Assembly (NCBI RefSeq): GCF_900094545.1
Contig: NZ_FMAH01000046.1
Span: forward strand, 1-48,417
Length of the DNA: 48,417 nucleotides
Direction: 5' to 3'
DNA from: Martinezella miluonensis
GTDB lineage: Bacteria > Pseudomonadota > Alphaproteobacteria > Rhizobiales > Rhizobiaceae
The position numbers and the translations under genes are program-made. Each line of letters begins with the position of its first letter. Position 1 is the first letter of the stretch. The notes under the pieces were generated by a model, which worked only from the letters and a program-made list of their open reading frames with translations, did not search any database and was not told the origin of the DNA. Shown one piece after another: positions 40,918 to 48,417 of this stretch.

Positions 40918-42327
40918 ATGTTTCTTTCAGTTTTCGATGTTTTCAAGATCGGTGTGGGACCGTCCAGCTCGCACACCATGGGGCCAATGTCCGCTGCGAA
41001 TCGCTTCCTGGACTTGCTGCTTTCAAACGAATGGCCTCGCCCGTCTTCGAACGTGCATGTAGCCTCGATCAAGGTCAGCCTGCATGGCTCTCTCGCCCAT
41101 ACCGGCATCGGCCATGGCACGGGCAGGGCCGTCATTCTCGGCCTGATGGGCGAGCGGCCTGATACGGTCGATCCGGACCGGATGGACGCCATCATCGACG
41201 AGGTCGAGCGCAGCGCGCGCGTCACGCCGCCCGGCCATCCGGGCTATCAGTTCCAGCCCAAGACCGATCTCATCTTCGACAAGAAGGTTCCTCTGCCAGG
41301 CCATGCCAATGGCATGAGCTTCTCCGCCTTCGACAAGGACGATCGCCTGCTGGTGAAGCGCATCTATTATTCGATCGGTGGCGGCTTCGTCGTTACCGAT
41401 ACCGAGCTGGAGCAGATGCGGGCCGACAAGAAGAAGCCGGCTGCGGCTGGCGAACGTGTTCCGTTCCCCTTTGCCAGCGCCAAGCAGATGCTCGAAATGT
41501 CCGAGCGCTCCGGTCTTACGATCGCGCAGATGAAGCGCGCCAATGAAGAGACGCGGATGAGCGCCGAAGAGCTGGATGCCGGCCTCGACCGCATCTGGGC
41601 TGCCATGAGCAGCTGTATCGATCGCGGCCTCAAGGTCGACGGCATCATGCCCGGCGGGCTGAAGGTGCGCCGGCGTGCCCGCGCCATTCACGATAAACTG
41701 CAGGAGGAATGGCGCAGCAACCGTATCAATCCGCTGCTCGCCAATGATTGGCTCAGCGTCTACGCCATGGCCGTCAATGAAGAGAATGCGGCCGGCGGAC
41801 GCGTGGTGACCGCACCGACCAATGGCGCAGCCGGCGTCATTCCGGCGACAATCCGTTACTACCAGCACTTCCACGAGGATTGGGATCGGGAAGGTATTCA
41901 CAATTACCTGCTGACCGCGGCCGCAGTCGGCGGCATCATCAAGCATAACGCTTCGATTTCCGGCGCCGAAGTCGGCTGTCAGGGCGAGGTGGGTTCGGCA
42001 GCCGCGATGGCAGCCGCAGGACTTGCCGCCGTCATGGGTGCGACGCCGGAGCAGATCGAGAATGCCGCGGAAATCGCGCTGGAACATCATCTCGGCATGA
42101 CCTGCGATCCGATCGCCGGCCTCGTTCAGGTGCCGTGCATCGAGCGAAACGCACTTGGTGCCGTCAAGGCAGTTACCGCCGCCTCGCTCGCCATCAAGGG
42201 CGACGGCCAGCATTTCGTGCCGCTCGACGCCTGCATCGAAACCATGCGTCAGACCGGCTACGACATGAGCGAGAAGTACAAGGAAACCTCGACAGGTGGC
42301 CTTGCTGTGAATGTGGTTGAGTGCTGA
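40918..42327 (+). CDS. sdaA: L-serine ammonia-lyase, iron-sulfur dependent
   Basis: Deaminates L-serine to pyruvate. 469 residues, the fused single-chain form: the regulatory/beta domain opens FLSVFDVFKIGVGPSSSHTMGPM; the catalytic alpha domain carries the 4Fe-4S cysteines in EVGCQGEVGSA and MTCDPIAGLVQVPCIERN. It depends on Fe-S assembly, as supplied by the suf operon in this window. ATG at 40918 follows GGAGG at 13 bp. Confidence 0.95.
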   Translation: MFLSVFDVFKIGVGPSSSHTMGPMSAANRFLDLLLSNEWPRPSSNVHVASIKVSLHGSLAHTGIGHGTGRAVILGLMGERPDTVDPDRMDAIIDEVERSARVTPPGHPGYQFQPKTDLIFDKKVPLPGHANGMSFSAFDKDDRLLVKRIYYSIGGGFVVTDTELEQMRADKKKPAAAGERVPFPFASAKQMLEMSERSGLTIAQMKRANEETRMSAEELDAGLDRIWAAMSSCIDRGLKVDGIMPGGLKVRRRARAIHDKLQEEWRSNRINPLLANDWLSVYAMAVNEENAAGGRVVTAPTNGAAGVIPATIRYYQHFHEDWDREGIHNYLLTAAAVGGIIKHNASISGAEVGCQGEVGSAAAMAAAGLAAVMGATPEQIENAAEIALEHHLGMTCDPIAGLVQVPCIERNALGAVKAVTAASLAIKGDGQHFVPLDACIETMRQTGYDMSEKYKETSTGGLAVNVVEC

Positions 42328-42386
42328 GTGTGGATGCCTGATCTAAAAGCTTGACGCCTTTCGCCAAAAGGACTTCAACGGCATCT

Positions 42387-42821
42387 ATGGCTTTGCATCT
42401 CATCAAATTGTGCGTGGGCGCGGATTCGCTCGATGATCTGCGCGAGTGGGTTTCCGAGCGGGCGATGAATGCCATCGCAGCCGGGCTGGAGCCGCATACG
42501 ACCCATACGACACGGATGGTGCCGAAACGGATCGAAGAGCTGCTGGATGGCGGCTCGCTTTACTGGGTGATCAAGGGGCAGGTGCAGGCAAGGCAGAAGC
42601 TGCTTGGCATCGAGACCTTCACCGATGCGGAAGGTATTCAGCGTTGCCGGCTTATCCTCGATCCTAGCGTCGTTGAAACGACCGGGCAGCCGCGGCGGCC
42701 TTTTCAAGGCTGGCGCTATCTGCCGCAGGATGACGTGCCACGCGATCTCGACAGTCTCGGCGATGCGGCCGAATTGCCCGCCGATCTACGGCGGGAACTT
42801 TCCGAACTCGGACTGCTTTAG
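42387..42821 (+). CDS. DUF1489-family protein
   Basis: 144 residues beginning MALHLIKLCVGADSLDDL, with TTHTTRMVPKRIEELLDGGS and RPFQGWRYLPQDDVPRDL, the alphaproteobacterial DUF1489 blocks. No catalytic motif is evident. Start at 42387, 59 bp after the sdaA stop and on the same strand, so possibly co-transcribed. Confidence 0.87.
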   Translation: MALHLIKLCVGADSLDDLREWVSERAMNAIAAGLEPHTTHTTRMVPKRIEELLDGGSLYWVIKGQVQARQKLLGIETFTDAEGIQRCRLILDPSVVETTGQPRRPFQGWRYLPQDDVPRDLDSLGDAAELPADLRRELSELGLL

Positions 42822-42833
42822 AGCAGCCTCCGA

Positions 42834-42870
42834 GAGCGGTTCAGATTTTCACGGAATCTCCGAGCCGCTC
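42834..42870. repeat. Palindromic hairpin of rhizobial repeat type
   Basis: GAGCGGTTCAGATT and AATCTCCGAGCCGCTC pair imperfectly around a short loop, just after the DUF1489 stop. It resembles the proximal arm of the repeat family seen after lipB, and may also end transcription. Confidence 0.5.
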
Positions 42871-42882
42871 CATTTCATGGTT

Positions 42883-43158
42883 TTAGCGCAGCCGCATCAT
42901 GACCGGCGCTCGGCCGCTCGGGGCTGTGATATGCAGGTGGATATGCGCGTCCGGCTGCGAATAGCGCCAGGCGCGGGCGCCATGGCAAAGCAGAACGCCG
43001 ATCAGATCTTTCGTCTTGCTGCGCGAGCGCGAACGGCTGAGACCCAGATCCGCGAGCCGCATCGCTGCCTCATGTAGCGGATGAAGAGCAAAGCTCTTCT
43101 GTTTCACCTTGCCCCCGCCATCGAGCGAGAATCCGGGAAAGTTCTCGTTCATTGCCAT
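42883..43158 (-). CDS. Hypothetical protein, about 90 residues
   Basis: MAMNENFPGFSLDGGGKVKQ at the start, a Ser/Arg-rich middle (LSRSRSRSKTKDL), then VLLCHGARAWRYSQPDAHIH and a basic tail. Only a weak ribosome site is visible upstream of 43158. It may be real but lacks a recognised domain. Confidence 0.45.
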   Translation of the reverse strand: MAMNENFPGFSLDGGGKVKQKSFALHPLHEAAMRLADLGLSRSRSRSKTKDLIGVLLCHGARAWRYSQPDAHIHLHITAPSGRAPVMMRLR

Positions 43159-43289
43159 TTCAAATCCCCGTACACGTTACAAACTCAGGGCCGGTCCGAC
43201 AGACATCCGGAACCGGAGGGCCAGGCATCAGCAAGAGAAGCCCGACCGATCTTCAAACTAAGCGGCACGAAACACATTGTGCCGCCATT

Positions 43290-44798
43290 CTATTCCATGC
43301 TCGCCCAGCACTTCACGCCGGCACGCTTGAGAGCCTTGCAGGCATTGAGTGCTTCGCCTTGATCTTCGAATCCGCCGAAACGGGCGCGATAGCCGCCGTC
43401 GAAGGCGACGGTATAAGACTTGGCCGAGCGCAATGCCTTGCCGCCCTTGCTCCTAGCCGCGTCGAGGAGGTCGCTAGCGCCGTCCTTGCTGGAAGACACT
43501 CCGATCTGAACGACCCAACCGGCAGGATCACGTTCGGTCTTGCTTGCCTTTGCGACCTTCTCCGTCTTTTCAGCCTTCTCTGCCCGTTGCAGCTTGACGA
43601 TCTTCGTATCGGCTTTGGAGGTCGAGGCCGTGGTGACGGTATCGATTTCGTCCTCGTCACGGTCATCGGAAGGAACAGCGGCCGCGACATCTTCTGAAGC
43701 AGAGCGCTGCTGAGTGGGCTTGACCGCGAGCAAAGGATTGGCGGATTTCGGCGCTACGGCTGCAAAAGCTGCAGCGCTGGACGGTTGCCGGACCTCGGCC
43801 GCTTCTGCCGTCTCATCGTTCTTGATCTTTCCGTGGCTGACATCGGCAAAGCGGGCGCTGGCTGCCTGAACGTCTGGCGTTGCGGCCGGCGCGTGGGCGA
43901 TGACATCGGAAGCAATATGGCGTGTCGACGCTTGCGGCAGATAGGCCGCGATCAGCTTGCGCATCTGGTTATCGCGGGCAGGGGTCGAAGCGCCCCCGAG
44001 AACGACGCCGACGATAGAGCGCCCTTCGACCTTCACCGATGTCGCGAGATTGTATCCCGCAGCGCGCGTATAGCCGGTCTTGATGCCGTCCACACCGCGC
44101 ACGGCGCCAATGAGACGGTTGTGACCGAAGATAACCCTGCTGCCGAGCCGGAAGCTCGTCTCGGAAAAGAAGCCGTAATATTGCGGGAAATGCTCGCGAA
44201 GGGCGATGCCGAGGCGCGCCTGATCGCGCGCCGTCGTCATCTGTGCCGTATTCGGCAGGCCGTTCGGATTGCGATAGGTGGTCCGCGTCATGCCGAGCGC
44301 GCGCGCCTTGTCGTTCATCAGGCGCGCGAAGCCTTCCTCGGAGCCGCCGAGCGTTTCGCCAAGCGCCATGGCGGCATCGTTGGCCGATTTGGTGACAATA
44401 CCAAGGATCGCCTCGCGAACCGTGACGGAGTGGCCGGTACCGATGCCGAGCTTCGTCGGCGCCTGCATGGCGGCATTCCTGGAGAAGACGACTGGCGTGT
44501 CGAGAGTGATGCGTCCAGCCTCAAGCGCTTCGAAGGTCAGGTAAACCGTCATCATCTTGGTCAGCGAGGCGGGATAGTGAAGCGTGTCGGCGTTTTCGCT
44601 ATAGAGAACGTTGCCCGTATTGGCATCGATGACGATGCCGGCATATTTCGGGCCGGCGGCAGAAGCATCCACGGCAACCACCGTGATCGAAGCCGTCGCG
44701 ACCGAGAAACCAAAAAACATTTTCGCCAGAATCTTACCGGATTGAGACGACGATACGGGAAGGGTTGATCTGGACACTAAATCACTCTCTGCTTGCAT
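43290..44798 (-). CDS. D-alanyl-D-alanine carboxypeptidase (DacA/DacF type) with C-terminal SPOR domain
   Basis: Trims the terminal D-Ala of peptidoglycan stems in the periplasm. 502 residues: an N-terminal export segment (hydrophobic about 25-45), then the penicillin-binding triads ASLTK (Ser78, Lys81), KSAN and KTG in GIKTGYTRAAG. A charged linker leads to a SPOR domain from about 420 (WVVQIGVSSSKDGASDLL), which binds denuded glycan strands at division sites and should place the enzyme there. ATG at 44798; an in-frame GTG at 44777 is possible. Confidence 0.93.
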   Translation of the reverse strand: MQAESDLVSRSTLPVSSSQSGKILAKMFFGFSVATASITVVAVDASAAGPKYAGIVIDANTGNVLYSENADTLHYPASLTKMMTVYLTFEALEAGRITLDTPVVFSRNAAMQAPTKLGIGTGHSVTVREAILGIVTKSANDAAMALGETLGGSEEGFARLMNDKARALGMTRTTYRNPNGLPNTAQMTTARDQARLGIALREHFPQYYGFFSETSFRLGSRVIFGHNRLIGAVRGVDGIKTGYTRAAGYNLATSVKVEGRSIVGVVLGGASTPARDNQMRKLIAAYLPQASTRHIASDVIAHAPAATPDVQAASARFADVSHGKIKNDETAEAAEVRQPSSAAAFAAVAPKSANPLLAVKPTQQRSASEDVAAAVPSDDRDEDEIDTVTTASTSKADTKIVKLQRAEKAEKTEKVAKASKTERDPAGWVVQIGVSSSKDGASDLLDAARSKGGKALRSAKSYTVAFDGGYRARFGGFEDQGEALNACKALKRAGVKCWASME

Positions 44799-44916
44799 TT
44801 ACATTCTCGATGATCCGGTCGCCGCCTTCCACGAACGCCCGTTGCGCTCGAGACTAAAGGCTTAGCGTTACCAATCGGTTTATGATGAACGGTTGGTTTC
44901 AGGTTTCCGTGCCATT

Positions 44917-45687
44917 TTAGCGACCTTCGGCTATCGGTGTAGAAGCGCCTGAGACATTCACGAGGTGCGCGCCGACAAAACCTTGGACGGCGGCATCCAT
45001 GGTTTGCCAGTCCCTAAGCTGATTGCTGGAAAAGCGGTAGAGGACGCTCAAATCCTTGCCGACTTTGACATCCCTCTGACAGTCGCCGCTGGTGGCCGAA
45101 GCCGATGAAGCAGGCAGGATGCAGCGCACAACGTAGTCAGGCTCACCCGAGCGCGGCGCGGTCAGAAGAATCTCGTTGTTGTATCCGGCATCGGCGCGCA
45201 AGCGATGTGCCGTCAGGCCATAAGGGCCGGCATAGGGGGCGCCATCCATGATATGAGAATAGATGGGCTCCAGCCTGCCCGACATGTCGCGCGACATCGT
45301 GCTTTGGCTGAGCTGCAGGAAAATCAGCGAGGAAGACTGCGAGACATCGTCAAAGCGCAGGCGATCGGCTTCGCTGAACCCCTGCATCTGCGGCCATGTG
45401 AGATAGAGATCGACACGCTCGGCCGCACTATCGACGCGTTCGCTCGGAAAGCGGATGGTATTTGCTGCCAGGCGCAGCGTGTCTTCGCCGATCGTCACGG
45501 AAACGGGCTTGGTATCCGTCGTATGGCCGCCCAGTGAAATCCGTTCGCCGAGCCAATGGCCGCCGAGGGAGATAGCGACGGTGAGGGCGGCCAGAACGGC
45601 TATGCCTGATGTGATCCGATAGACTAGACCACTCGATATCAGCGGCCGTTCGTCGATCATTGAGGCGGATAACGGAGGAGAAACCAT
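44917..45687 (-). CDS. Membrane-anchored hypothetical protein
   Basis: 256 residues with one hydrophobic segment near residues 26-45 (ITSGIAVLAALTVAISLGG) and a large extracytoplasmic part containing VDLYLTWPQMQGFSEADRLRF and a two-Cys block near VVRCILPASS. GAAGG places the start at 45687; a longer frame to 45723 lacks a site. I do not recognise the family. It lies upstream of the carboxypeptidase gene on the same strand, 118 bp away. Confidence 0.7.
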   Translation of the reverse strand: MVSPPLSASMIDERPLISSGLVYRITSGIAVLAALTVAISLGGHWLGERISLGGHTTDTKPVSVTIGEDTLRLAANTIRFPSERVDSAAERVDLYLTWPQMQGFSEADRLRFDDVSQSSSLIFLQLSQSTMSRDMSGRLEPIYSHIMDGAPYAGPYGLTAHRLRADAGYNNEILLTAPRSGEPDYVVRCILPASSASATSGDCQRDVKVGKDLSVLYRFSSNQLRDWQTMDAAVQGFVGAHLVNVSGASTPIAEGR

Positions 45688-45905
45688 GCCCTTGCCTTCA
45701 TTTCCTTCCGCCCTGGACGCCATCGTGAGGAGGATCGACGGTGGATCGGCAGAGGCGTCAGACTTTCGATGAGTCTTGTCAAAAAAATGATTGGCGCCAT
45801 GATGGTTAATGAAGCTTTAAAAATGCGTCGGCAGCCATTCTATTGCCGTTTCGTTCCCGAAACTTCCGCCTGCTCGCTTCGGAATGGATCCGGTAACAAC
45901 GAAAA

Positions 45906-45935
45906 GAGCCGTTCCCGGGACAGTGGGAACGGCTC
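45906..45935 (-). terminator. Rho-independent terminator of the BTLCP gene
   Basis: GAGCCGTTCCC and GGGAACGGCTC form an 11-bp stem with an 8-nt loop; on the minus strand TTTTC follows the stem. It lies 92 bp after the stop codon of the cysteine peptidase gene. Confidence 0.8.
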
Positions 45936-46027
45936 AGAAGCACCGGCCTGGACAGAAATCAGGGGACTAGACCGGCCTCTGATCTTGATCGCCGGCGCTA
46001 GGCCACCGACGATCCTTTATTGCGTGT

Positions 46028-46633
46028 CTACTTCAAGCTTCCGACTGCGACGGCACGGCCGTCCTGTATCTTGACCCAGCGGGCCGGGTGCTCGACGGAC
46101 TGACGCTTGAGGAAGGTATATTCGGTCTCGGACCAGAGCTTCACCTTGTCGCGCATGTTGTCGAGGACGAAATCGCCGCGGTCGGTGCGAACCGTGAGAA
46201 CCGCGTGGCCATCACCGTTCGGCTGCAGGACGACGGTCATAAGGAGGTCGGAGGGCGAAAAGCCCGCATCGATCAATTCCTTGCGCTTCAGCAGCGCGAA
46301 ATCTTCGCAGTCGCCGGCAGTGGTCGGGATCGCCCACTTCTCCTCGACGCCGTAAAGCTCCATGTCGGTCATCGGCTTGATCGTCGTGTTGACCGTGTAG
46401 TTGATCTTCAGGATCGTCTTCCAGCTATCCTGAGTCAGGATGATCGGACCGGCATCGCCACCGGCAAAAGCGCACTCGCGCGGATTTTCCTTGCAGAACT
46501 CGTAGTGACCGATGGGAGGAGCGGCGTCGCCGGTGATCGTCATGTTGGCAGGTGCGGCCTGAGCGGGGCCGAAGAAGCCGAGAGTGAAGAGTGCCAGCGC
46601 GGCGCAGCCGCGAAGTACGAATTGAAAGTTCAT
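46028..46633 (-). CDS. Transglutaminase-like cysteine peptidase (BTLCP, DUF920)
   Basis: 201 residues with a signal peptide (cleavage near AQA-APA, about 26-27) and the papain-like triad in order: Cys109 in TAGDCEDFALLKRKEL, His143 in GDGHAVLTVRT and Asp158 in DFVLDNM. The bacterial BTLCP family is periplasmic; members in other bacteria (LapG-type) cleave adhesins under c-di-GMP control, though no LapA/LapD partner is visible here. The leader holds a phased repeat array at 46704-46753. Confidence 0.9.
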   Translation of the reverse strand: MNFQFVLRGCAALALFTLGFFGPAQAAPANMTITGDAAPPIGHYEFCKENPRECAFAGGDAGPIILTQDSWKTILKINYTVNTTIKPMTDMELYGVEEKWAIPTTAGDCEDFALLKRKELIDAGFSPSDLLMTVVLQPNGDGHAVLTVRTDRGDFVLDNMRDKVKLWSETEYTFLKRQSVEHPARWVKIQDGRAVAVGSLK

Positions 46634-47028
46634 GTCCCTGTCCCTGCTTATTTTGTTGGGATCAGAATGACACGCATGCTTTTATCTGGCGCAAAATTGC
46701 ACAGTCAAATTAATGGCTTAGTTGAATCAAATCTGGATCAAACTTTCATCAAACACGCAGAAAACTTGACTCAATTTTTCGGCGAATTCGATTAAAATTT
46801 GAATGTTTCCGGTATGAGTTCCTGGGCGCGAAAACAGAGAGAACTACTGCTTTTAAATGGCTTCCCGCCAATCGGATTCTTAACGGCGAAGCAGCGCTTG
46901 CGGCCAAAAATCGTCCCATAGTGAAACAGAGAAGCTGCGCCGGCGCATGGCGGAGCCGGCGAAATCGGCAGATCCGCTCCATCCTGTGCCATTCTGGGAA
47001 AAACGGCCGAAAAATATTTTTTTGATTT
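46634..47028. other. AT-rich leader region of the BTLCP gene
   Basis: About 395 bp without a gene. The part next to the BTLCP start is unusually AT-rich for this genome and contains the phased ATCAAA repeats described separately. The left part of the pip remnant begins at 47029. Confidence 0.5.
46704..46753. repeat. Helically phased ATCAAA repeats upstream of the BTLCP gene
   Basis: ATCAAA occurs at 46726, 46737 and 46748, exactly 11 bp apart, and GTCAAA at 46704 keeps the same phase two turns away. On the gene's strand they read TTTGAT. Such spacing puts the motif on one face of the helix, which suggests a cooperative binding site. No known regulator motif was matched. Confidence 0.6.
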
Positions 47029-47285
47029 TTATTGCAGGTCGAGCGTGCGCAATGCGTCCGCGGCGCGGACGATGGAAGCGGCCATTTCCGATAGCGCGGG
47101 CGAATGGGCTGCGTTGGGAACGACGATCAGCGTCGCGTTCCCGCGGAACTCCCAGATCCGGGACCGCCATGCAGGATGAGGACCGGTATGCCTGCGGGAT
47201 TGCCGGATTGCATCCAGAATATCCGCTGGCTGTCGCCGACATCCAGCAGGCCCTCGTCGAAAGGAGTTATGTCGGGATAAAGCAT
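47029..47285 (-). pseudogene. pip: Proline iminopeptidase remnant with internal deletion
   Basis: From the ATG at 47285 the frame reads MLYPDITPFDEGLLDVGDSQ and on to LHGGPGSGSSAG, the start of proline iminopeptidase, then stops after GTRR. In another frame just beyond, IVVPNAAHSPALSEM and VRAADALRTLDLQ match the C-terminal end and stop at 47029. The middle of the family's roughly 320 residues is missing, including the nucleophile and catalytic Asp. The ends meet near 47139-47150, out of frame. An internal deletion is the simplest reading. Confidence 0.75.
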
Positions 47286-47357
47286 CTCGCGGCCACGCAT
47301 CGAAGACAAGGACAAACGTCGCTATTTCCAGACGTTGCGTGACAGGCGAATGACGGG

Positions 47358-47987
47358 TCAGAGAAATTCGCGCAAGGTCTCGCGCGACTGCAGGGAAAGG
47401 AACTCGATCGCCACGCCTTCCATGAAATGGCGCACGACGCGACCGCGCATATTGCCGAGGCGCACGGAAGTGCCGAGAGGCGGACGTACTTCAACGTCGA
47501 CGGCAGCTCCTGAAAGCGAAAGATCCATGATGCGGCAGCTATATACCGTGCCGTCGTCAAGGGTGAGGTCACTACGGGTGCTGCGCGGCGTCAGGCGATC
47601 GTGGCGACGATCTTCCGGCAGGCCGAGTTCATGCTTGTTGGCAAGCCAGGTGAGCTGCGCTGCAAGCTTTTCGCGCTTCCGTTCGGTCGCGTTGATCGAC
47701 ATGCTGAAGCCGCGTCCGTCAACGGCAACGACATGGCCCTCGACGCGGCCAAGATGGTCTATATAGGCGATGACGCGTTCATCGGCACGGGGACGTCCCA
47801 CGCAGATGACATACATGTCGCCAGGCGACATTTCCGTTACCAGGCACTCGAACTCTTCATAATTTGCCAGCATCAGACGGCCCTGCATGTTGATCGGGAC
47901 CCGCTGAAAGGTCCTCTGATCGCCGCGAAGGGCATTACCTGCGAATTGATTTGACCGCATCGCTTGCGCCGGTTGGAATGAATGCAT
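47358..47987 (-). CDS. Protein with two PilZ-like domains
   Basis: 209 residues. The C-terminal domain keeps the c-di-GMP-binding signature: RRHDR at about 127-131 and DLSLSGAAV (about 153-161). The N-terminal half (QRTFQRVPINMQGRLMLANY and TEMSPGDMYV) looks like a second PilZ with a degenerate motif. It likely senses c-di-GMP; the target is unknown. No transmembrane segment. It is transcribed away from the IS3 element on its upstream side. Confidence 0.88.
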   Translation of the reverse strand: MHSFQPAQAMRSNQFAGNALRGDQRTFQRVPINMQGRLMLANYEEFECLVTEMSPGDMYVICVGRPRADERVIAYIDHLGRVEGHVVAVDGRGFSMSINATERKREKLAAQLTWLANKHELGLPEDRRHDRLTPRSTRSDLTLDDGTVYSCRIMDLSLSGAAVDVEVRPPLGTSVRLGNMRGRVVRHFMEGVAIEFLSLQSRETLREFL

Positions 47988-48119
47988 GGAAGAGCTTCTT
48001 TACCGATTGCGTCCGCTGCAATAACTAGCCGAAACTTCTTAAGGTATTGTTGTCTTTCCTCAAGGTGTAACCTAGAAGTGGAGTGAACCCCTGGGGCTGG
48101 ACCAGCGATGCGCGTCAAA

Positions 48120-48417
48120 CTAAGCCGCCTGCTGGGCGAGTTGGGTTTCAAATTCTGCTGGCGATCGATAGCCAAGGGCTGAGTGCAACCGCCTGGCATT
48201 GTAGATCTCCTCGATGAACCTGGGCAAGCGGTCAGCCACGTCCGCGAAGGTCTCGTAGCCAGCGGGGTAGATATCTTCCACTTTCAAGGTCTTCATGAAG
48301 CTCTCTGCCTGCGCATTATGATAAGGGTTGCCGACGGCGCTCATGGAACCCTGTAGACCAGCGGCATCGAGCGCCCGTCGATAGGTCTCACTTGCGTATT
48401 GGCATCCGCGATCCGTG
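48120..48417 (-). CDS. IS3-family transposase (OrfB), 5' part outside window
   Basis: Open from the right edge, about 98 codons visible before the stop at 48120. The frame starts HGCQYASETYRRAL, the segment after the second catalytic Asp, then NPYHNAQAESFMKTLKVED with the catalytic Glu, and ends GYRSPAEFETQLAQQAA. This is the rve integrase core of IS3 OrfB. The element's end lies between about 48066 and 48119, roughly 80-130 bp upstream of the PilZ gene start. Confidence 0.9.
   Translation of the reverse strand, partial: TDRGCQYASETYRRALDAAGLQGSMSAVGNPYHNAQAESFMKTLKVEDIYPAGYETFADVADRLPRFIEEIYNARRLHSALGYRSPAEFETQLAQQAA

Noticed and set aside
45769..46074. 101-codon plus-strand frame MSLVKKMIGAMMVNEA
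   Set aside because: It runs across the terminator hairpin at 45906-45935 and into the 3' end of the BTLCP gene; no ribosome site was seen.
46704..46735. CtrA-type site (TTAA-N7-TTAA) in the BTLCP leader
   Set aside because: Only one TTAA half is present; the second half does not match.
1..48417. CRISPR array, prophage or integrated element with attachment site
   Set aside because: No direct-repeat/spacer pattern, phage structural genes or integrase with tRNA-end duplication was seen; the tRNA-Leu gene at 34087 has no repeated 3' end nearby.

Overview
The window reads as chromosomal DNA of a Rhizobium-type alphaproteobacterium (Rhizobiaceae, inferred). The grounds are high GC with strong third-position bias, gene families and orders typical of the group (SUF operon with two cysteine desulfurases, ATP12 chaperone, DUF1489, BTLCP cysteine peptidase), a suf promoter carrying RirA-type and Irr-type iron boxes, and intergenic palindromic repeats I know from rhizobial genomes. 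Both ends lie in insertion sequences: an IS200/IS605-type tnpA cut by the left edge and an IS3-family DDE transposase cut by the right edge.

Layout. 1-410: tnpA fragment, IS end hairpin and tyrS terminator. 432-6041: tyrS, a divergent exported caspase-fold protein that has lost both catalytic residues, a GNAT acetyltransferase and an alpha/beta hydrolase. 6100-13296: iron-regulated suf operon (cysteine desulfurase, sufB, sufC, sufD, sufS, sufT, sufA). 13424-15037: ZIP-like membrane protein, then a hydrolase overlapping an orphan HigA-like HTH gene. 15186-19803: glycine cleavage operon gcvT-gcvH-gcvP (minus strand) behind a tandem glycine riboswitch. 19976-23682: PCu(A)C copper chaperone, RluC-type pseudouridine synthase, HAD phosphatase, ATP12 chaperone, lipoprotein. 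23746-32470: propionyl-CoA carboxylase beta (plus) and alpha (minus) face each other across two DoxX paralogues, a guanidine-II riboswitch with its SMR exporter, and the glutathione-dependent formaldehyde pathway (fghA, adhI) with a YaiI/DUF188 gene; an EamA transporter follows. 32687-36638: XRE regulator, small hypothetical genes, tRNA-Leu(GAG), lipB, a 53-codon gene and a secreted two-repeat protein. 36700-42821: a peptide-deformylase-like protein lacking metal ligands, a MerR regulator with a clear operator, a secreted protein, a membrane methyltransferase, a multi-pass acyltransferase-like protein with a Cys-rich tail, DUF599, sdaA and DUF1489. 42883-48417: small hypothetical, D-Ala-D-Ala carboxypeptidase with SPOR domain, membrane-anchored hypothetical, BTLCP, a proline iminopeptidase gene reduced to its two ends, a double-PilZ protein and the IS3 transposase.

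Connections. gcvTHP, lipB (octanoyl transfer to GcvH) and sdaA all belong to glycine/serine/one-carbon metabolism, and lipoate synthesis needs the Fe-S clusters the suf operon supplies. fghA and adhI oxidise formaldehyde to formate. No wholly new multi-gene system is evident. The least expected items are two pseudo-enzymes (caspase and deformylase folds), a guanidine-II riboswitch found by its two ACGR loops, a helically phased ATCAAA array, and a gene reduced by internal deletion.
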